Origin: Bacillota bacterium
Lineage (GTDB): Bacteria > Bacillota > Clostridia > Christensenellales > Aristaeellaceae
Assembly: GCA_023425025.1 (NCBI GenBank)
Contig: JAFADG010000044.1
Coordinates: forward strand, 186,001 to 250,000
Reading direction: 5' to 3'
Length of the DNA: 64,000 bases
The notes below the pieces were generated by a model. It saw only the letters and a list, made by a program, of their open reading frames with translations. It did not search any database and was not told the DNA's origin. This document shows, in pieces, positions 8,196 through 16,011 of this stretch (within the stretch, counting starts at the first letter, position 1; the number at the start of each line of letters is the position of its first letter). The position numbers and the translations under genes were made by a program.

Positions 8196-11100
8196 TTATC
8201 CCGGCACAGTCCCAACACCAGCCAACCGCCGGCGGCGCAGGCTGTCAGCCGCTGCAGCCAAGGCGTAGGCATCGCTTTCCTTGTTGATGTACGCATTTTG
8301 TATGACCATTGGCGGACTGTTGTCCACGTATTGGACTGTCGATGAAGTGGATGCCCGTGCGTCGCTCTGCTGGCCGCTCTTTGCGTTGACTTCTTCAGTC
8401 GTGTAGGTCTCTCCATTGCCAAGGCTGTAATCAAAGTTGCCTCCGGAAGGCCTATAGGAGTAGGCATCACTGAGCATCTGCCGAATGGTCGCAGCAATTT
8501 GCTGGGCTTCAGCCAAAACAGACGGCTTGCCATTGCGAAGCCCCTGCAGCAGCTGTGCCATCATGCCCTGCCCAGCGGAGAGCCCAACACCCGGCATGCC
8601 TTGCAAACCATCCTTGGCAACGCCCGGTAACTCCTCCGCCGCAGCTTTCACCGCATCTTTGTTTTGAGACATACCCGCAGCCACACCGCCTACCACATCC
8701 GCACCAACCGGCATGGTCACCCGGGCGGGGGAATGGCTGTCAAAGGCTGTCTGCAGGTTCTTTAGAACGGCGTCTTTTAGTTTGTCAAAGCTTTCAGGCG
8801 GCAGGTTTTCCGCAGCCTCACCTATACCCGCAGGCACACCGGCAACGATATCGCCGCCGATCTGGTTTCCCCTGGCTTTGGCGTCATAAAGCTTGAACAG
8901 ACCTTCCATCGCACCAGATACAGTAGTGGGATCAATGGCATTTATTGCGCCCGAATCCAGCATGCTGCTCAAAATTGCGTTCAGCGGATTCAGCGTCGGA
9001 TCTTGGGCATTTAGCACCAGTGCGTCACCCAATTGCTTTTGCAAGTCCTCGACAATTCCTTTGACATACCTATAGTCGAGGTGTGTCCCTCCGCCGATGG
9101 CAATAAGGTCATCGATCTTGATTTTTTGATCGTCAGGCAAATAGTCTCGCAGAGATCCGCCTTCGCCAAAAGCAGACGACAGCAGCGAGAGCCATTCCTT
9201 CTTTTTGGCTGCAAAGTTCAGCGTTGTGAGATATAGGTCATCAAACGACATTGCAGCCTTAAGCGCATCGTAATCCTGCGCAAGCGTCTTTAAAATCGTT
9301 TCCGCACCAGCCATCTGTGCCACGCCATCCAGGATTTCTTGATATTTTCCTTGGGCCGTGGCGTTGGCGGCAGCAACAGATGTGTTGTAATCATCCCATG
9401 CCTTTTTCCCAAGCTCCAGATCTTGCCCTGCAGCAGCAAGTGCATCCTGCCTTTGCTTTTCGGCCGCTGCGATAGCCAGTGCCTGTTCCTGCTGTACATA
9501 ACCTACAGCCGCGCCGGCAGATTGCTCATTGCCCTGGCCGGATACGGTGAGGGCATAGTTTGTAAGGCCAGCCGCTGCCACCTCATCACTGGCAATGCGC
9601 AGCTCCTCCCGAATGTTTGCAATCTTAGCGAGCTGGGTATCAAGCTGGGCAATCTGTGCGTCTGTTATAGGCGATGTCTGACTTTGCAACATGGCAAGCA
9701 AAGCGATGAGATTTTGCTTCTCAGCCGCAAGATCAACAATGAGCTGGCCATTCTTTGCCTCAAAATCCGCCAGCATGACATCTTTCTCTTCATCGGTCAG
9801 CGCCTTGCCCTGGGCGTCCGTCATGCTGTCAAGGACCTTTTTGTATTCCTCTACCTTGATAACCAACGCCGCTTTTGCATCATCAATATCCTTGCTAACC
9901 TTTTCGTTGACAAACTTTGAGATAGCGGTGAATTCCCTTTTAGTAATGTCCCTATCCGCCAATGCCGCATCGATATTCGCCTGTAGTGCAGAGGCATCCA
10001 CTGTCGCCTGTACCTTTACGTCATGGACCGCATTGGCAGCTTCGATGCCCACATTGATTGCCCCTGTGATTGCCGCCTTGCTGGCTGGATCTACCGTGAT
10101 CACAATCCCCTTTAAAGCTGCGTCCATTTCCTGCGCCTTGGTTTTTGTGGTAGCCATCAAATAGGCGAGAGCTCCCAGGCCAATAGCTGCGATACCGATC
10201 CACCCCTGAGGGCCCGCCAAAAAGCCGAAGGCCTTGCCCAGGTAGCCAACGGCCTGCGTCATGTTGCCAATAATTTTCACGGCAGGGCCGACAGCGGCCA
10301 CCAGCCCCACCGTTGTGAGGATCATGGCCCGCTGCCTTTCGTCCAACTCGCCAAACTTATCAACCAATCCGGAGGCATATTCAAAGCCGCCCTCCAGCGT
10401 CGGCATCAACGTTTCGCCAAACCGCTGCGCGGTCAGCCCCACATTGTTGCCAAGTATCTTCAGGCGGTTGGCAAACGTGGCATTTTTCTTTGCCGCCTCC
10501 GTGGCCAGCGCGTTATTTTCGGCCCATGCCTGGTTGGCAAGGTTGAGGGCGTCGGCAAACATATCCCCGGCCCCAACGGCGCGCAAAAGCGCATCCCGTG
10601 TGCGCACCTCCTTGTACCCCAGGTTTTCCAGGGTGAGAGCGACATTGCCACCTGCCTGATCAATTTTCTGTAAGCCTGCAATGAACTTTGTCAGCCCGCC
10701 GGCAGCGTCGGTATCCCATTGGGCCTTGAATTCCTTGGCGGTCATCCCGGCAATCTTAGAGTAGGCGGAGAGCGATTTCCCACCCTTAGCTACCGCCATA
10801 TCCATGTTCAAGATCACCTTGGACATAGCGCTGCCGCCGACTTCCGCCTCAATGCCCAAGCTGGCCAGCGCGGCGGAGATGCCCATGATCTTGGCTTCAG
10901 ACATGCCGGCCTGGTTACCGGCAGCGGCCAGGCGAAGGCCCATTTCCATGATTGGGCCTTCTTGCGTGCGCATATTGTTGCCCAGCGCCACAATCGTGCT
11001 GCCCAGGCGCTCATAGTCGGCCTGGTTCATTTGCACGATACCGGCAAACTGAGCCATGCCTTCCGCCGCCGTTGTGGCCCCCAAGGACGTGGCGACGCCC

Positions 11101-11987
11101 ATGTCCAGCATGACCTTGGCGTATTCGTCCAGGTTTTCAATGGGTACCTTGAATTGCCCGCCCAGGGCCGCCACCGCCGATATTTCTTCTTTGGTCTGAG
11201 GCAGCGCCCTGCTTAAGCCAAGAACATCATTCCGTAAATTCGCAATTTCAGAATCGGTTGCATTGACCGTCTTTTCCACGTCGGCAAAGGCATTTTCAAA
11301 ATCAATAGCTTCCTTGGCAGCAAAGGTCAGCCCGGCGACAAGGGGCGCTGTGACCGTCCTTGTGATCTTGCCGCCGGCCTTGGAGATTTTCTCGCCCGCC
11401 TTGATGTACTTGTCGGCAAAAGCATCAGCATCCTTGGCGGCCTGGCGAAGCCCGTCCTTCAGGCGCATCAAAGTGCTGCGCTGATTCTCTGCGGATGCGG
11501 TAGCCTGATCCGTGGCCTGGGCGGCGGCTTTCTGGGCTTCTTGCTGAGCAACAGCGGCTGCCTCCGCCTCCTGCTGTGCGGCTGCCGCTGCCGCCGTGGC
11601 GGCTTCCTGGGCGGCAATCTCATCTGTTGTTTGCTTCAGCTGGGTTTGCAACTGGATCTGTGCCAGCTCTTCCTTGCTGATGGCAAGGGTCAGCTTATCA
11701 ATGGTTGACTTTGATGCGTTTTCCTTTTGCGCATAAGCATCCCGGGCATTCTTCAGCGTTTGGATACGCTTCGTTTGCGCGTCAAGTTGGCGGTTCAGCT
11801 CCGCCTGCTTCTTAGCAAGCTTTTCCGCGCTCTGATCACTTTTGCCATATACGGCATTTAATTTTTCGAGCTCAACCTGACTAAGCTTGATTTCCTGACT
11901 GGTCGCCCGCAACTCATCTTGAAACTGGCTGGCACCTTCCACCACCAGCCGCAGGCCTGCAACCCTAAGCGCGCTGCTTTCCGCCAT
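8196..11987 (-). CDS. Phage tail tape measure protein (TP901 family)
   Basis: 1263 residues. Residues 20-190 are a long Ala/Gln-rich coiled coil; residues 195-560 carry the TP901 tape-measure core (FENAFADVEKTVNAT, MGVATSLGATTAAEGM, LGYKEVRTRDALL); hydrophobic segments near 575-660 (MILTTVGLVAAVGPAVKII, GWIGIAAIGLGALAYLMAT) may insert in the host membrane during DNA entry. The C-terminus has the SPARVTMPVGADVVGGVAAGM motif common in this family. It sets tail length and passes through the tube. GGGAGGGG precedes the ATG at 11987. In most siphophages the tail chaperone gene lies immediately upstream; here a divergent cassette separates them. Confidence 0.93.
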   Translation of the reverse strand: MAESSALRVAGLRLVVEGASQFQDELRATSQEIKLSQVELEKLNAVYGKSDQSAEKLAKKQAELNRQLDAQTKRIQTLKNARDAYAQKENASKSTIDKLTLAISKEELAQIQLQTQLKQTTDEIAAQEAATAAAAAAQQEAEAAAVAQQEAQKAAAQATDQATASAENQRSTLMRLKDGLRQAAKDADAFADKYIKAGEKISKAGGKITRTVTAPLVAGLTFAAKEAIDFENAFADVEKTVNATDSEIANLRNDVLGLSRALPQTKEEISAVAALGGQFKVPIENLDEYAKVMLDMGVATSLGATTAAEGMAQFAGIVQMNQADYERLGSTIVALGNNMRTQEGPIMEMGLRLAAAGNQAGMSEAKIMGISAALASLGIEAEVGGSAMSKVILNMDMAVAKGGKSLSAYSKIAGMTAKEFKAQWDTDAAGGLTKFIAGLQKIDQAGGNVALTLENLGYKEVRTRDALLRAVGAGDMFADALNLANQAWAENNALATEAAKKNATFANRLKILGNNVGLTAQRFGETLMPTLEGGFEYASGLVDKFGELDERQRAMILTTVGLVAAVGPAVKIIGNMTQAVGYLGKAFGFLAGPQGWIGIAAIGLGALAYLMATTKTKAQEMDAALKGIVITVDPASKAAITGAINVGIEAANAVHDVKVQATVDASALQANIDAALADRDITKREFTAISKFVNEKVSKDIDDAKAALVIKVEEYKKVLDSMTDAQGKALTDEEKDVMLADFEAKNGQLIVDLAAEKQNLIALLAMLQSQTSPITDAQIAQLDTQLAKIANIREELRIASDEVAAAGLTNYALTVSGQGNEQSAGAAVGYVQQEQALAIAAAEKQRQDALAAAGQDLELGKKAWDDYNTSVAAANATAQGKYQEILDGVAQMAGAETILKTLAQDYDALKAAMSFDDLYLTTLNFAAKKKEWLSLLSSAFGEGGSLRDYLPDDQKIKIDDLIAIGGGTHLDYRYVKGIVEDLQKQLGDALVLNAQDPTLNPLNAILSSMLDSGAINAIDPTTVSGAMEGLFKLYDAKARGNQIGGDIVAGVPAGIGEAAENLPPESFDKLKDAVLKNLQTAFDSHSPARVTMPVGADVVGGVAAGMSQNKDAVKAAAEELPGVAKDGLQGMPGVGLSAGQGMMAQLLQGLRNGKPSVLAEAQQIAATIRQMLSDAYSYRPSGGNFDYSLGNGETYTTEEVNAKSGQQSDARASTSSTVQYVDNSPPMVIQNAYINKESDAYALAAAADSLRRRRLAGVGTVPG

Positions 11988-12053
11988 TTCAACCCCTCCC
12001 GGCTCAGATTAGCGCAGGTGAGGGGGAGGACAACAAGAGGACAAGAGGGGGAC

Positions 12054-12179
12054 ATGGGCGGACAACTTTCCAAAAAGCAAAAAATCCAGAAGGTTGTTAC
12101 CCTCTGGTTGATGATGCTGTTTGCCATATGCATTTATGTATTGTATAATGTGGAAAAATGTAGGAGGACTGTCGAATGA
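12054..12179 (+). CDS. 41-residue single-pass membrane peptide, coupled to exonuclease
   Basis: A short frame starts with ATG at 12054 behind AAGAGGGGGAC. It encodes a basic, polar N-terminus (GGQLSKKQKIQKVV) then one membrane helix (TLWLMMLFAICIYVLYNV) and a short charged tail (EKCRRTVE). Its TGA overlaps the ATG of the exonuclease gene (ATGA), which has its own AGGAGG inside the peptide gene; this is strong evidence for coupled translation and hence for a real gene. The function is unknown. Position suggests it anchors or partners the exonuclease at the membrane, or acts as a small toxin/effector. It is in the most A/T-rich part of the prophage. Confidence 0.55.
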   Translation: MGGQLSKKQKIQKVVTLWLMMLFAICIYVLYNVEKCRRTVE

Positions 12180-13126
12180 GTAGTAAAAGTATGTACACAC
12201 GGCCCCACAAAGGCAATAGTCTACTTGAAGTCATTACTGACTACGTGTGCTTAGATATTGAAACAACAGGCCTAGACCCCAAATGTGACAGCATCATTGA
12301 AGTTGGAGCAGTTCGTTACCGCAACGGTGTTGAATCTGAAAGGTTTTCATCGTTAATTAATCCAGGATTCCCGATAGATGAATTCATTACCTCACTAACT
12401 GGAATAACCAATGAGATGCTAAAAACCGCACCATCACTTGGTGATGTAATGCCTGCTATCGCTGCTTTCATAAGTGATGATATTATCATTGGGCACAACG
12501 TAAATTTTGACTACAACTTTTTGTATGATGCCTATTTGTCATTCCTAAAAAAACCGCTATGCAATAATTTTATTGATACAATGAGGATAAGCAGGCGTAT
12601 CTATAGAGACTTGGACAACCATCGCCTATCTACTCTTGCTAGGCACCTAAAGGTATCGTCCGATCCAACGCATCGCGCTTTGGATGATGCACTCGTGACC
12701 TCAAGATGCTATTTTTACATGTGCACACATATATCAGACAACGGAATTGAACTCAATAGACAAACCTATTTAGGCAAGCAGCCGTCCGAAAGGAACGTGT
12801 TTGAAAATCCATTGATGTTCGATTTTCAAATTACAGATGATATGATTGAGACGCTAACCCGGAAGGTATGTGTCTTTACTGGAAAACTTGAAAAGATGAC
12901 ACGCGCAGAAGCCCATCAGCTCGTTAAGCTTCTAGGCGGAACTGCTGATGACAACGTTACTAGCCATACAAACTACTTAGTTCTCGGGAATAATGATTAT
13001 TGCTCATCCATAAGAGGCGGGAAAAGCAGTAAGCATAGACGTGCCGAGCAGTACAAAAGAGGCGGCGCTGATATCGAAATCATTTCTGAGGATACCTTCT
13101 ATACCATGCTGGGTATTACAGATTAA
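12176..13126 (+). CDS. DEDD-family 3'-5' exonuclease with C-terminal BRCT domain
   Basis: 316 residues. Residues about 20-190 form a DnaQ-type exonuclease: CLDIETTG (Asp27 and Glu29), IIGHNVNFDYNFL with the third acidic residue, and HRALDDALVT with the His and final Asp, so the active site is complete and of DEDDh type. Residues about 232-316 form a BRCT domain (VCVFTGKLEKMTRAEAHQL, GGTADDNVTSHTNYLV, GKSSKHRRAEQY). In the family such proteins resemble the exonuclease subunit of DNA polymerase III or free-standing DNases in mobile elements. AGGAGGACTGTCGA precedes the ATG. The gene is visibly more A/T rich than the surrounding tail genes and lies on the opposite strand, both signs of later acquisition. 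Confidence 0.88.
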   Translation: MSSKSMYTRPHKGNSLLEVITDYVCLDIETTGLDPKCDSIIEVGAVRYRNGVESERFSSLINPGFPIDEFITSLTGITNEMLKTAPSLGDVMPAIAAFISDDIIIGHNVNFDYNFLYDAYLSFLKKPLCNNFIDTMRISRRIYRDLDNHRLSTLARHLKVSSDPTHRALDDALVTSRCYFYMCTHISDNGIELNRQTYLGKQPSERNVFENPLMFDFQITDDMIETLTRKVCVFTGKLEKMTRAEAHQLVKLLGGTADDNVTSHTNYLVLGNNDYCSSIRGGKSSKHRRAEQYKRGGADIEIISEDTFYTMLGITD

Positions 13127-13138
13127 TTTTTCAGACTA

Positions 13139-13181
13139 TTGACTTTCTGCCAACAAAAATATATTATTGTTAGCAGAAAGT
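13139..13181 (+). promoter_or_regulatory. SigA promoter overlapped by a 15-bp inverted repeat operator
   Basis: TTGACT at 13139-13144, a 17-bp spacer and TATTAT at 13162-13167 make a near-consensus promoter. An inverted repeat (ACTTTCTGCCAACAA at 13142-13156, its complement with one mismatch at 13167-13181, 10-bp centre) covers both promoter elements. It stands 12 bp before the ribbon-helix-helix gene, which suggests autorepression (inference). Confidence 0.7.
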
Positions 13182-13192
13182 GAGGTGACGCA

Positions 13193-13381
13193 ATGAGCCC
13201 TCGCACGGGACGCCCGAAGGCCGAGAATGCCAAGAAGTATAATCAGGGTGTCAGACTTGATGAAGGTGAAAAGGCAAAACTAGATTATTGTGTAGAAAAG
13301 ACAGGAATGGGTGAAGCCGATATCCTGCGCAAAGGTTTGGACATGATCTACCAAGAACTTCTGCAAAAAGAAAAGGAGTAA
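13193..13381 (+). CDS. Ribbon-helix-helix DNA-binding regulator
   Basis: 62 residues with the layout of an Arc/CopG-type dimer: basic N-terminus (MSPRTGRPKAENAKK), a short beta strand (YNQGVRLDEGEKAKL) and two helices (DYCVEKTGMGEADILRKGLD). The GRPKAEN opening is common in regulators of mobile elements of Clostridia. AGTGAGGTGACGCA precedes the ATG. It lies 12 bp behind a promoter covered by an inverted repeat, so self-repression is likely, perhaps together with control of the next gene. No toxin of a known toxin-antitoxin pair is recognised next to it, though the 107-residue downstream product could be tested for that. Confidence 0.78.
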   Translation: MSPRTGRPKAENAKKYNQGVRLDEGEKAKLDYCVEKTGMGEADILRKGLDMIYQELLQKEKE

Positions 13382-13501
13382 AGTGTCATTGCTTGGCGGC
13401 TAGCACTTTACTCCACTCACCCCGAGGTCACCCCCTGGGTACATTCATTGTACCACAGGTGGGAGCCTCTTTCAACCACGACACATTGAAGGAGGATCAC
13501 C

Positions 13502-13825
13502 ATGAAAAATATTGCCAGAATGCTGGCCTTGCAGCTCCTCGATCCCGATGCCATTGCATCGGAGGATTATGTGGGCACCGACCCCGAAGTGCTTGTAAAT
13601 GAGCGGGAAGATGACTTGCATGTGATGATTACCACCTACGCCCAACAGGATCACACCAAATATAGCGCCATGCATAATGTCATCTTCAGCCTGGTCAACG
13701 CCCACGCCGAGCAAGCCTATGAAAATGGCATTCGCGCCGGAGCTCGGCTAATGATGAACCTGCTGGCCAGCCCCAAAGGCAACTGTAAGGAAGTCATCAC
13801 CCAATTGATCAAAGATGGCATATAG
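13502..13825 (+). CDS. Conserved-looking small protein of unknown function
   Basis: 107 residues, mostly helical, acidic in the first half (DPDAIASEDYVGTDPEVL), then a segment with DHTKYSAMHNVIFSLVNAHAEQAYENGIRAGARL. The repeated N-A-H-A-E/Y-E-N-G-I-R-A-G pattern resembles small DUF6809-type proteins found in clostridial genomes and phages, but I cannot confirm the family. GAAGGAGGATCACC precedes the ATG at 13502. It is the last gene of the plus-strand cassette and is closed by a strong terminator. Its base composition matches the prophage better than that of the exonuclease gene. Confidence 0.68.
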   Translation: MKNIARMLALQLLDPDAIASEDYVGTDPEVLVNEREDDLHVMITTYAQQDHTKYSAMHNVIFSLVNAHAEQAYENGIRAGARLMMNLLASPKGNCKEVITQLIKDGI

Positions 13826-13842
13826 ACATACATATGAATCGC

Positions 13843-13876
13843 AAAGAGGCCGTCCATTTTCGGACGGCCTCTTTTT
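13843..13876. terminator. Bidirectional terminator between cassette and tail chaperone
   Basis: A perfect 13-bp stem (AAAGAGGCCGTCC and its complement) with a 6-base loop and TTTTT on the plus strand. It starts 17 bp past the 107-residue gene and ends 1 bp from the stop of the converging chaperone gene, so it probably serves both directions. Confidence 0.85.
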
Positions 13877-13877
13877 G

Positions 13878-14117
13878 TTACCACACGCCCTTAGGAAGCT
13901 GATCGGCATAACGGATTTCAATAGGCTTTTGCGGCAATGCCTTTTTGCCCTTCTTGCTAACTCGGCGCTGATACCTCAGGTTTTCCCTAAGCTGTCCATG
14001 CAGGAATGCGGGGGAAGCTCTCCAGAATTCTTCGAGACTCCATCCCAGAAATTTTCTGGCGGCAAATATGGTAAATTGCCAGTCATACACCCCGTCACCT
14101 TCAGCGCCGTCTATCCG
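13878..14117 (-). CDS. Tail assembly chaperone, second part, made by -1 frameshift
   Basis: This open frame continues from the slippery site of the preceding chaperone gene in the -1 frame: R-I-D-G-A-E-G-D-G-V-Y-D-W and on to the stop at 13878, 79 residues. It holds FLGWSLEEFWRASPAFLHG, typical of the T part of tail chaperones. A GTG at 14088-14090 is possible as an independent start but has no good ribosome site. The expected product is a 198-residue fusion, analogous to lambda gpGT, which recruits tube subunits to the tape measure. The frame is intact, which argues that frameshifting is still under selection or that decay is recent. Confidence 0.8.
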   Translation of the reverse strand, partial: RIDGAEGDGVYDWQFTIFAARKFLGWSLEEFWRASPAFLHGQLRENLRYQRRVSKKGKKALPQKPIEIRYADQLPKGVW

Positions 14118-14473
14118 TTTTTTTCAGCTGCCGGCTTTCCCTTGGGCTGCTTGCGCACCATCTCCGCAATAGCGGCATTGGCAAGCTTCTGGGCTTCGGT
14201 CATATGAACGGCGGCCATCAGCTCCTCCGCCATGATCTCCATACCGCCCGCGCGGATCATGCATGAAATGAATTTTGCCTGACGCTCCCAGGGGATGGAT
14301 TTGAGATCCTGCCCTTCCTTTCCCTCGCCGAGGATCTCCGAAATGATCTGCGGATAGGGCGTATCCAGTTCCTTCTCCATCATCGCGGCGGCACGCATAT
14401 TAAACAGGAGCGGGACCTCCACCCCGCCGATGGTTGCTTTGCTGGGCTCCAGCATGTTTAAAATATGGTCCAT
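14111..14473 (-). CDS. Tail assembly chaperone, short (G-type) form
   Basis: 120 residues (DHILNMLEPSKATIGGVEV, FNMRAAAMMEKELD), mostly helical, with a low-complexity lysine-rich end (KQPKGKPAAEKNG). It sits between the tail tube gene and the frameshifted partner, the standard place of the G chaperone. I chose the ATG at 14471-14473 because GGGAGG is 9 bases away; an ATG 6 bases upstream is too near the ribosome site and overlaps the tube protein stop. The gene ends with GAA AAA AAC GGA TAG, which carries the slippery heptamer. Confidence 0.83.
   Translation of the reverse strand: MDHILNMLEPSKATIGGVEVPLLFNMRAAAMMEKELDTPYPQIISEILGEGKEGQDLKSIPWERQAKFISCMIRAGGMEIMAEELMAAVHMTEAQKLANAAIAEMVRKQPKGKPAAEKNG
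14117..14123 (-). promoter_or_regulatory. Slippery heptamer A-AAA-AAC for -1 ribosomal frameshift
   Basis: The heptamer fits X-XXY-YYZ in the reading frame of the short chaperone, two codons before its stop. After a one-base slip the ribosome reads CGG ATA GAC GGC and stays open for 79 further codons. Programmed frameshifting between overlapping chaperone genes is conserved in tailed phages. Confidence 0.85.
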
Positions 14474-14478
14474 CTTCA

Positions 14479-15138
14479 TCAACCTCCCGCAGCTGCTTCC
14501 GTGGCCACCAGCGCCACGATCTGTGCAATGGTATAGGGCTGAGCACCGAAAAATTGTTCCAGCGTCAGCGGCACCTTGCCTACGGCCACATCCTTTGTGG
14601 CATAACGAATCCGCCAAACACCCTCATGTGTGGGCATCACCTCAATGGCCTTGCTTACCTGCGGGTCCGGGTCGCTGTCGTCAGACGTGGCATATTCCAC
14701 CTGGCCTTCGACCATTTTGCAGCGCGGGTGGAAGTAGTACACCAGGCCGCTGTCGCTTTCCTCCATGTAGTAGCCCACGCCAAACTCCAACCCCTGATCC
14801 CTTTGTTTGCTGTAGGCCATGGAGCCGCTGACGATCGTGGTGCCCAGCGCCTTATCTTCGATGTCCCGGGGCAGGGCCACCACATCGGTGGTGATCTGCG
14901 CGCCCCTGGTATTCTTGGTGATATCGTAAGTCATGCCGCTGGCGAAAATCTTTGTGCTGCCCACGTCAGGTGCAACACCCAGCTTTTTTACAATGGGCAG
15001 CTGATGGATCTTGTTGTCCGCCCCTTCCTTTTCCCAAACAGGGGTCAGGTCGGGATTCCGGCTGGCGATAAAGCAAAGAAACAAATCCCGGATGGTCAAC
15101 AGATACGCCGGTTGCCGGATGATGATAGTGCTCGCCAT
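14479..15138 (-). CDS. Major tail (tube) protein, phi13-type
   Basis: 219 residues. The segment KKLGVAPDVGSTKIFASGMT followed by acidic beta-strands (TDVVALPRDIEDKALG), YYFHPRCKMVEGQ and a Thr/Asp-rich loop matches the phi13/TP901-1-like major tail protein family that builds the hollow tail tube. The order tube, chaperone, tape measure is canonical. AAGGAGGTATCCTA precedes the ATG at 15138, the strongest ribosome site in the module, as expected for an abundant structural protein. The N-terminus (IIIRQPAYLLTIRDLFLCF) is unusually hydrophobic for the family. Confidence 0.83.
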   Translation of the reverse strand: MASTIIIRQPAYLLTIRDLFLCFIASRNPDLTPVWEKEGADNKIHQLPIVKKLGVAPDVGSTKIFASGMTYDITKNTRGAQITTDVVALPRDIEDKALGTTIVSGSMAYSKQRDQGLEFGVGYYMEESDSGLVYYFHPRCKMVEGQVEYATSDDSDPDPQVSKAIEVMPTHEGVWRIRYATKDVAVGKVPLTLEQFFGAQPYTIAQIVALVATEAAAGG

Positions 15139-15161
15139 TAGGATACCTCCTTAGTAATTGG

Positions 15162-15602
15162 TCAAAATGGATCTCCAGCGCTGTCAAGGATACGCCGGGC
15201 ACGTGATGCCATATGATCGGCAGTGTATTCCCCTGCCGCATCATACGCCACACCCATATGGCGCAGCTCCCGCTTGCTGGAGTTTTCCAGGATGGGGCCG
15301 TAGGTGCTGGTGTAAACCTTCTTTGGGCCTTTTGACGGGCGCACCAGCCTGCGCCAGCCAAAATCCACGCCCATGACATCTTTCCCTACCATGCCTTCCC
15401 GCAAAAAACGGTAGCCGATGGATTTGCTCAACTGCCCGGAGCGGTCATGCCCGGAAATGTTGGCCTTGATTGCGTAAACCATGCCTTCCGAGCCCTCCTC
15501 CAGGATCTCCTTTAGCTGTTCGTTGGATATGGCTTTTGAGTAATAGGCAAGATCGCTCAGCATCCCCTTAAGGCCATCAAACACCCGGCCTCGCTTGGCC
15601 AC
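15162..15602 (-). CDS. HK97 gp10-type neck/tail completion protein
   Basis: 146 residues with SGQLSKSIGYRFLREG, the GxD-G-W-R-R loop and SKREL near the C-terminus, matching the HK97 gp10 / phage tail completion family. In siphoviruses it sits at the head-tail joint and contacts the tail terminator. The ATG lies at 15602, 3 bp after the stop of the upstream tail gene; the ribosome site (AAGGGATG) is within that gene. Its retention in a locus without head genes is consistent either with a decaying prophage or with a headless tail particle. Confidence 0.77.
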   Translation of the reverse strand: MAKRGRVFDGLKGMLSDLAYYSKAISNEQLKEILEEGSEGMVYAIKANISGHDRSGQLSKSIGYRFLREGMVGKDVMGVDFGWRRLVRPSKGPKKVYTSTYGPILENSSKRELRHMGVAYDAAGEYTADHMASRARRILDSAGDPF

Positions 15603-15605
15603 GGG

Positions 15606-15911
15606 CTACACATCCCTTCGCAGGAGCACGTACACGGTAACTTGCCGGCGTCCAATGTCCGACAGCCAGGCTTCCGGGCCAGGCCTTGCAGACTTTGCCC
15701 CAGCAGCCAGAAGGGAATTGATCATGCCCTGCCTTGTTTTCTGCCAGTCGCTGTCGCCCAAGGCCCAGAGCCAAAGCGTTACCCTGGCGCTTTGTGCATA
15801 GATCCGCCCGCTGGCAATTTTGTTGGTGACACTGGGCTGCTGCCAGGTGATGTAGTCGCTTCCATCCTGCTTCTTACTTGCCTTGCCTTCTTTCCCTTGC
15901 ATATGCTGCAT
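15606..15911 (-). pseudogene. Tail terminator-like protein, N-terminus replaced at a deletion junction
   Basis: The segment from DGSDYITWQQPSVTNK onward (ARVTLWLWALGDSDWQ, VTVYVLLRRDV) looks like the body of a siphovirus tail terminator / minor tail component. The first 20 or so residues of this frame (MQHMQGKEGKASKKQ) overlap, in another frame, the end of a zinc-ribbon gene, so they are probably not the original N-terminus. No good ribosome site is seen before the ATG at 15911. I infer a deletion junction near 15850-15890 that removed the true start. A short functional form cannot be excluded. Confidence 0.6.
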
Positions 15912-16000
15912 AAATCAGTCTCCACCCAATAGCATCCACCAGGGCAGGCATTATTCCATGTACATCCGCAAACCCGGCATTTTCGTTCCTTGAACCGCAT
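15779..16000 (-). pseudogene. Fragment of small phage zinc-ribbon protein, fused to out-of-frame sequence
   Basis: The start of this frame, KCRVCGCTWNNACPGGCYWV followed by DLCSICKGKK, is a classic small phage zinc-ribbon protein with two CxxC-like pairs, usually found in the early or replication region. After about residue 42 the frame runs into the antisense phase of the tail terminator gene (SRMEATTSPGSSP), which is not family-like. The start ATG (15998-16000) lies within a few bases of the integrase fragment on the other strand, so both ends seem to be junctions. Confidence 0.55.
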
Positions 16001-16011
16001 CCTCTCATGCC

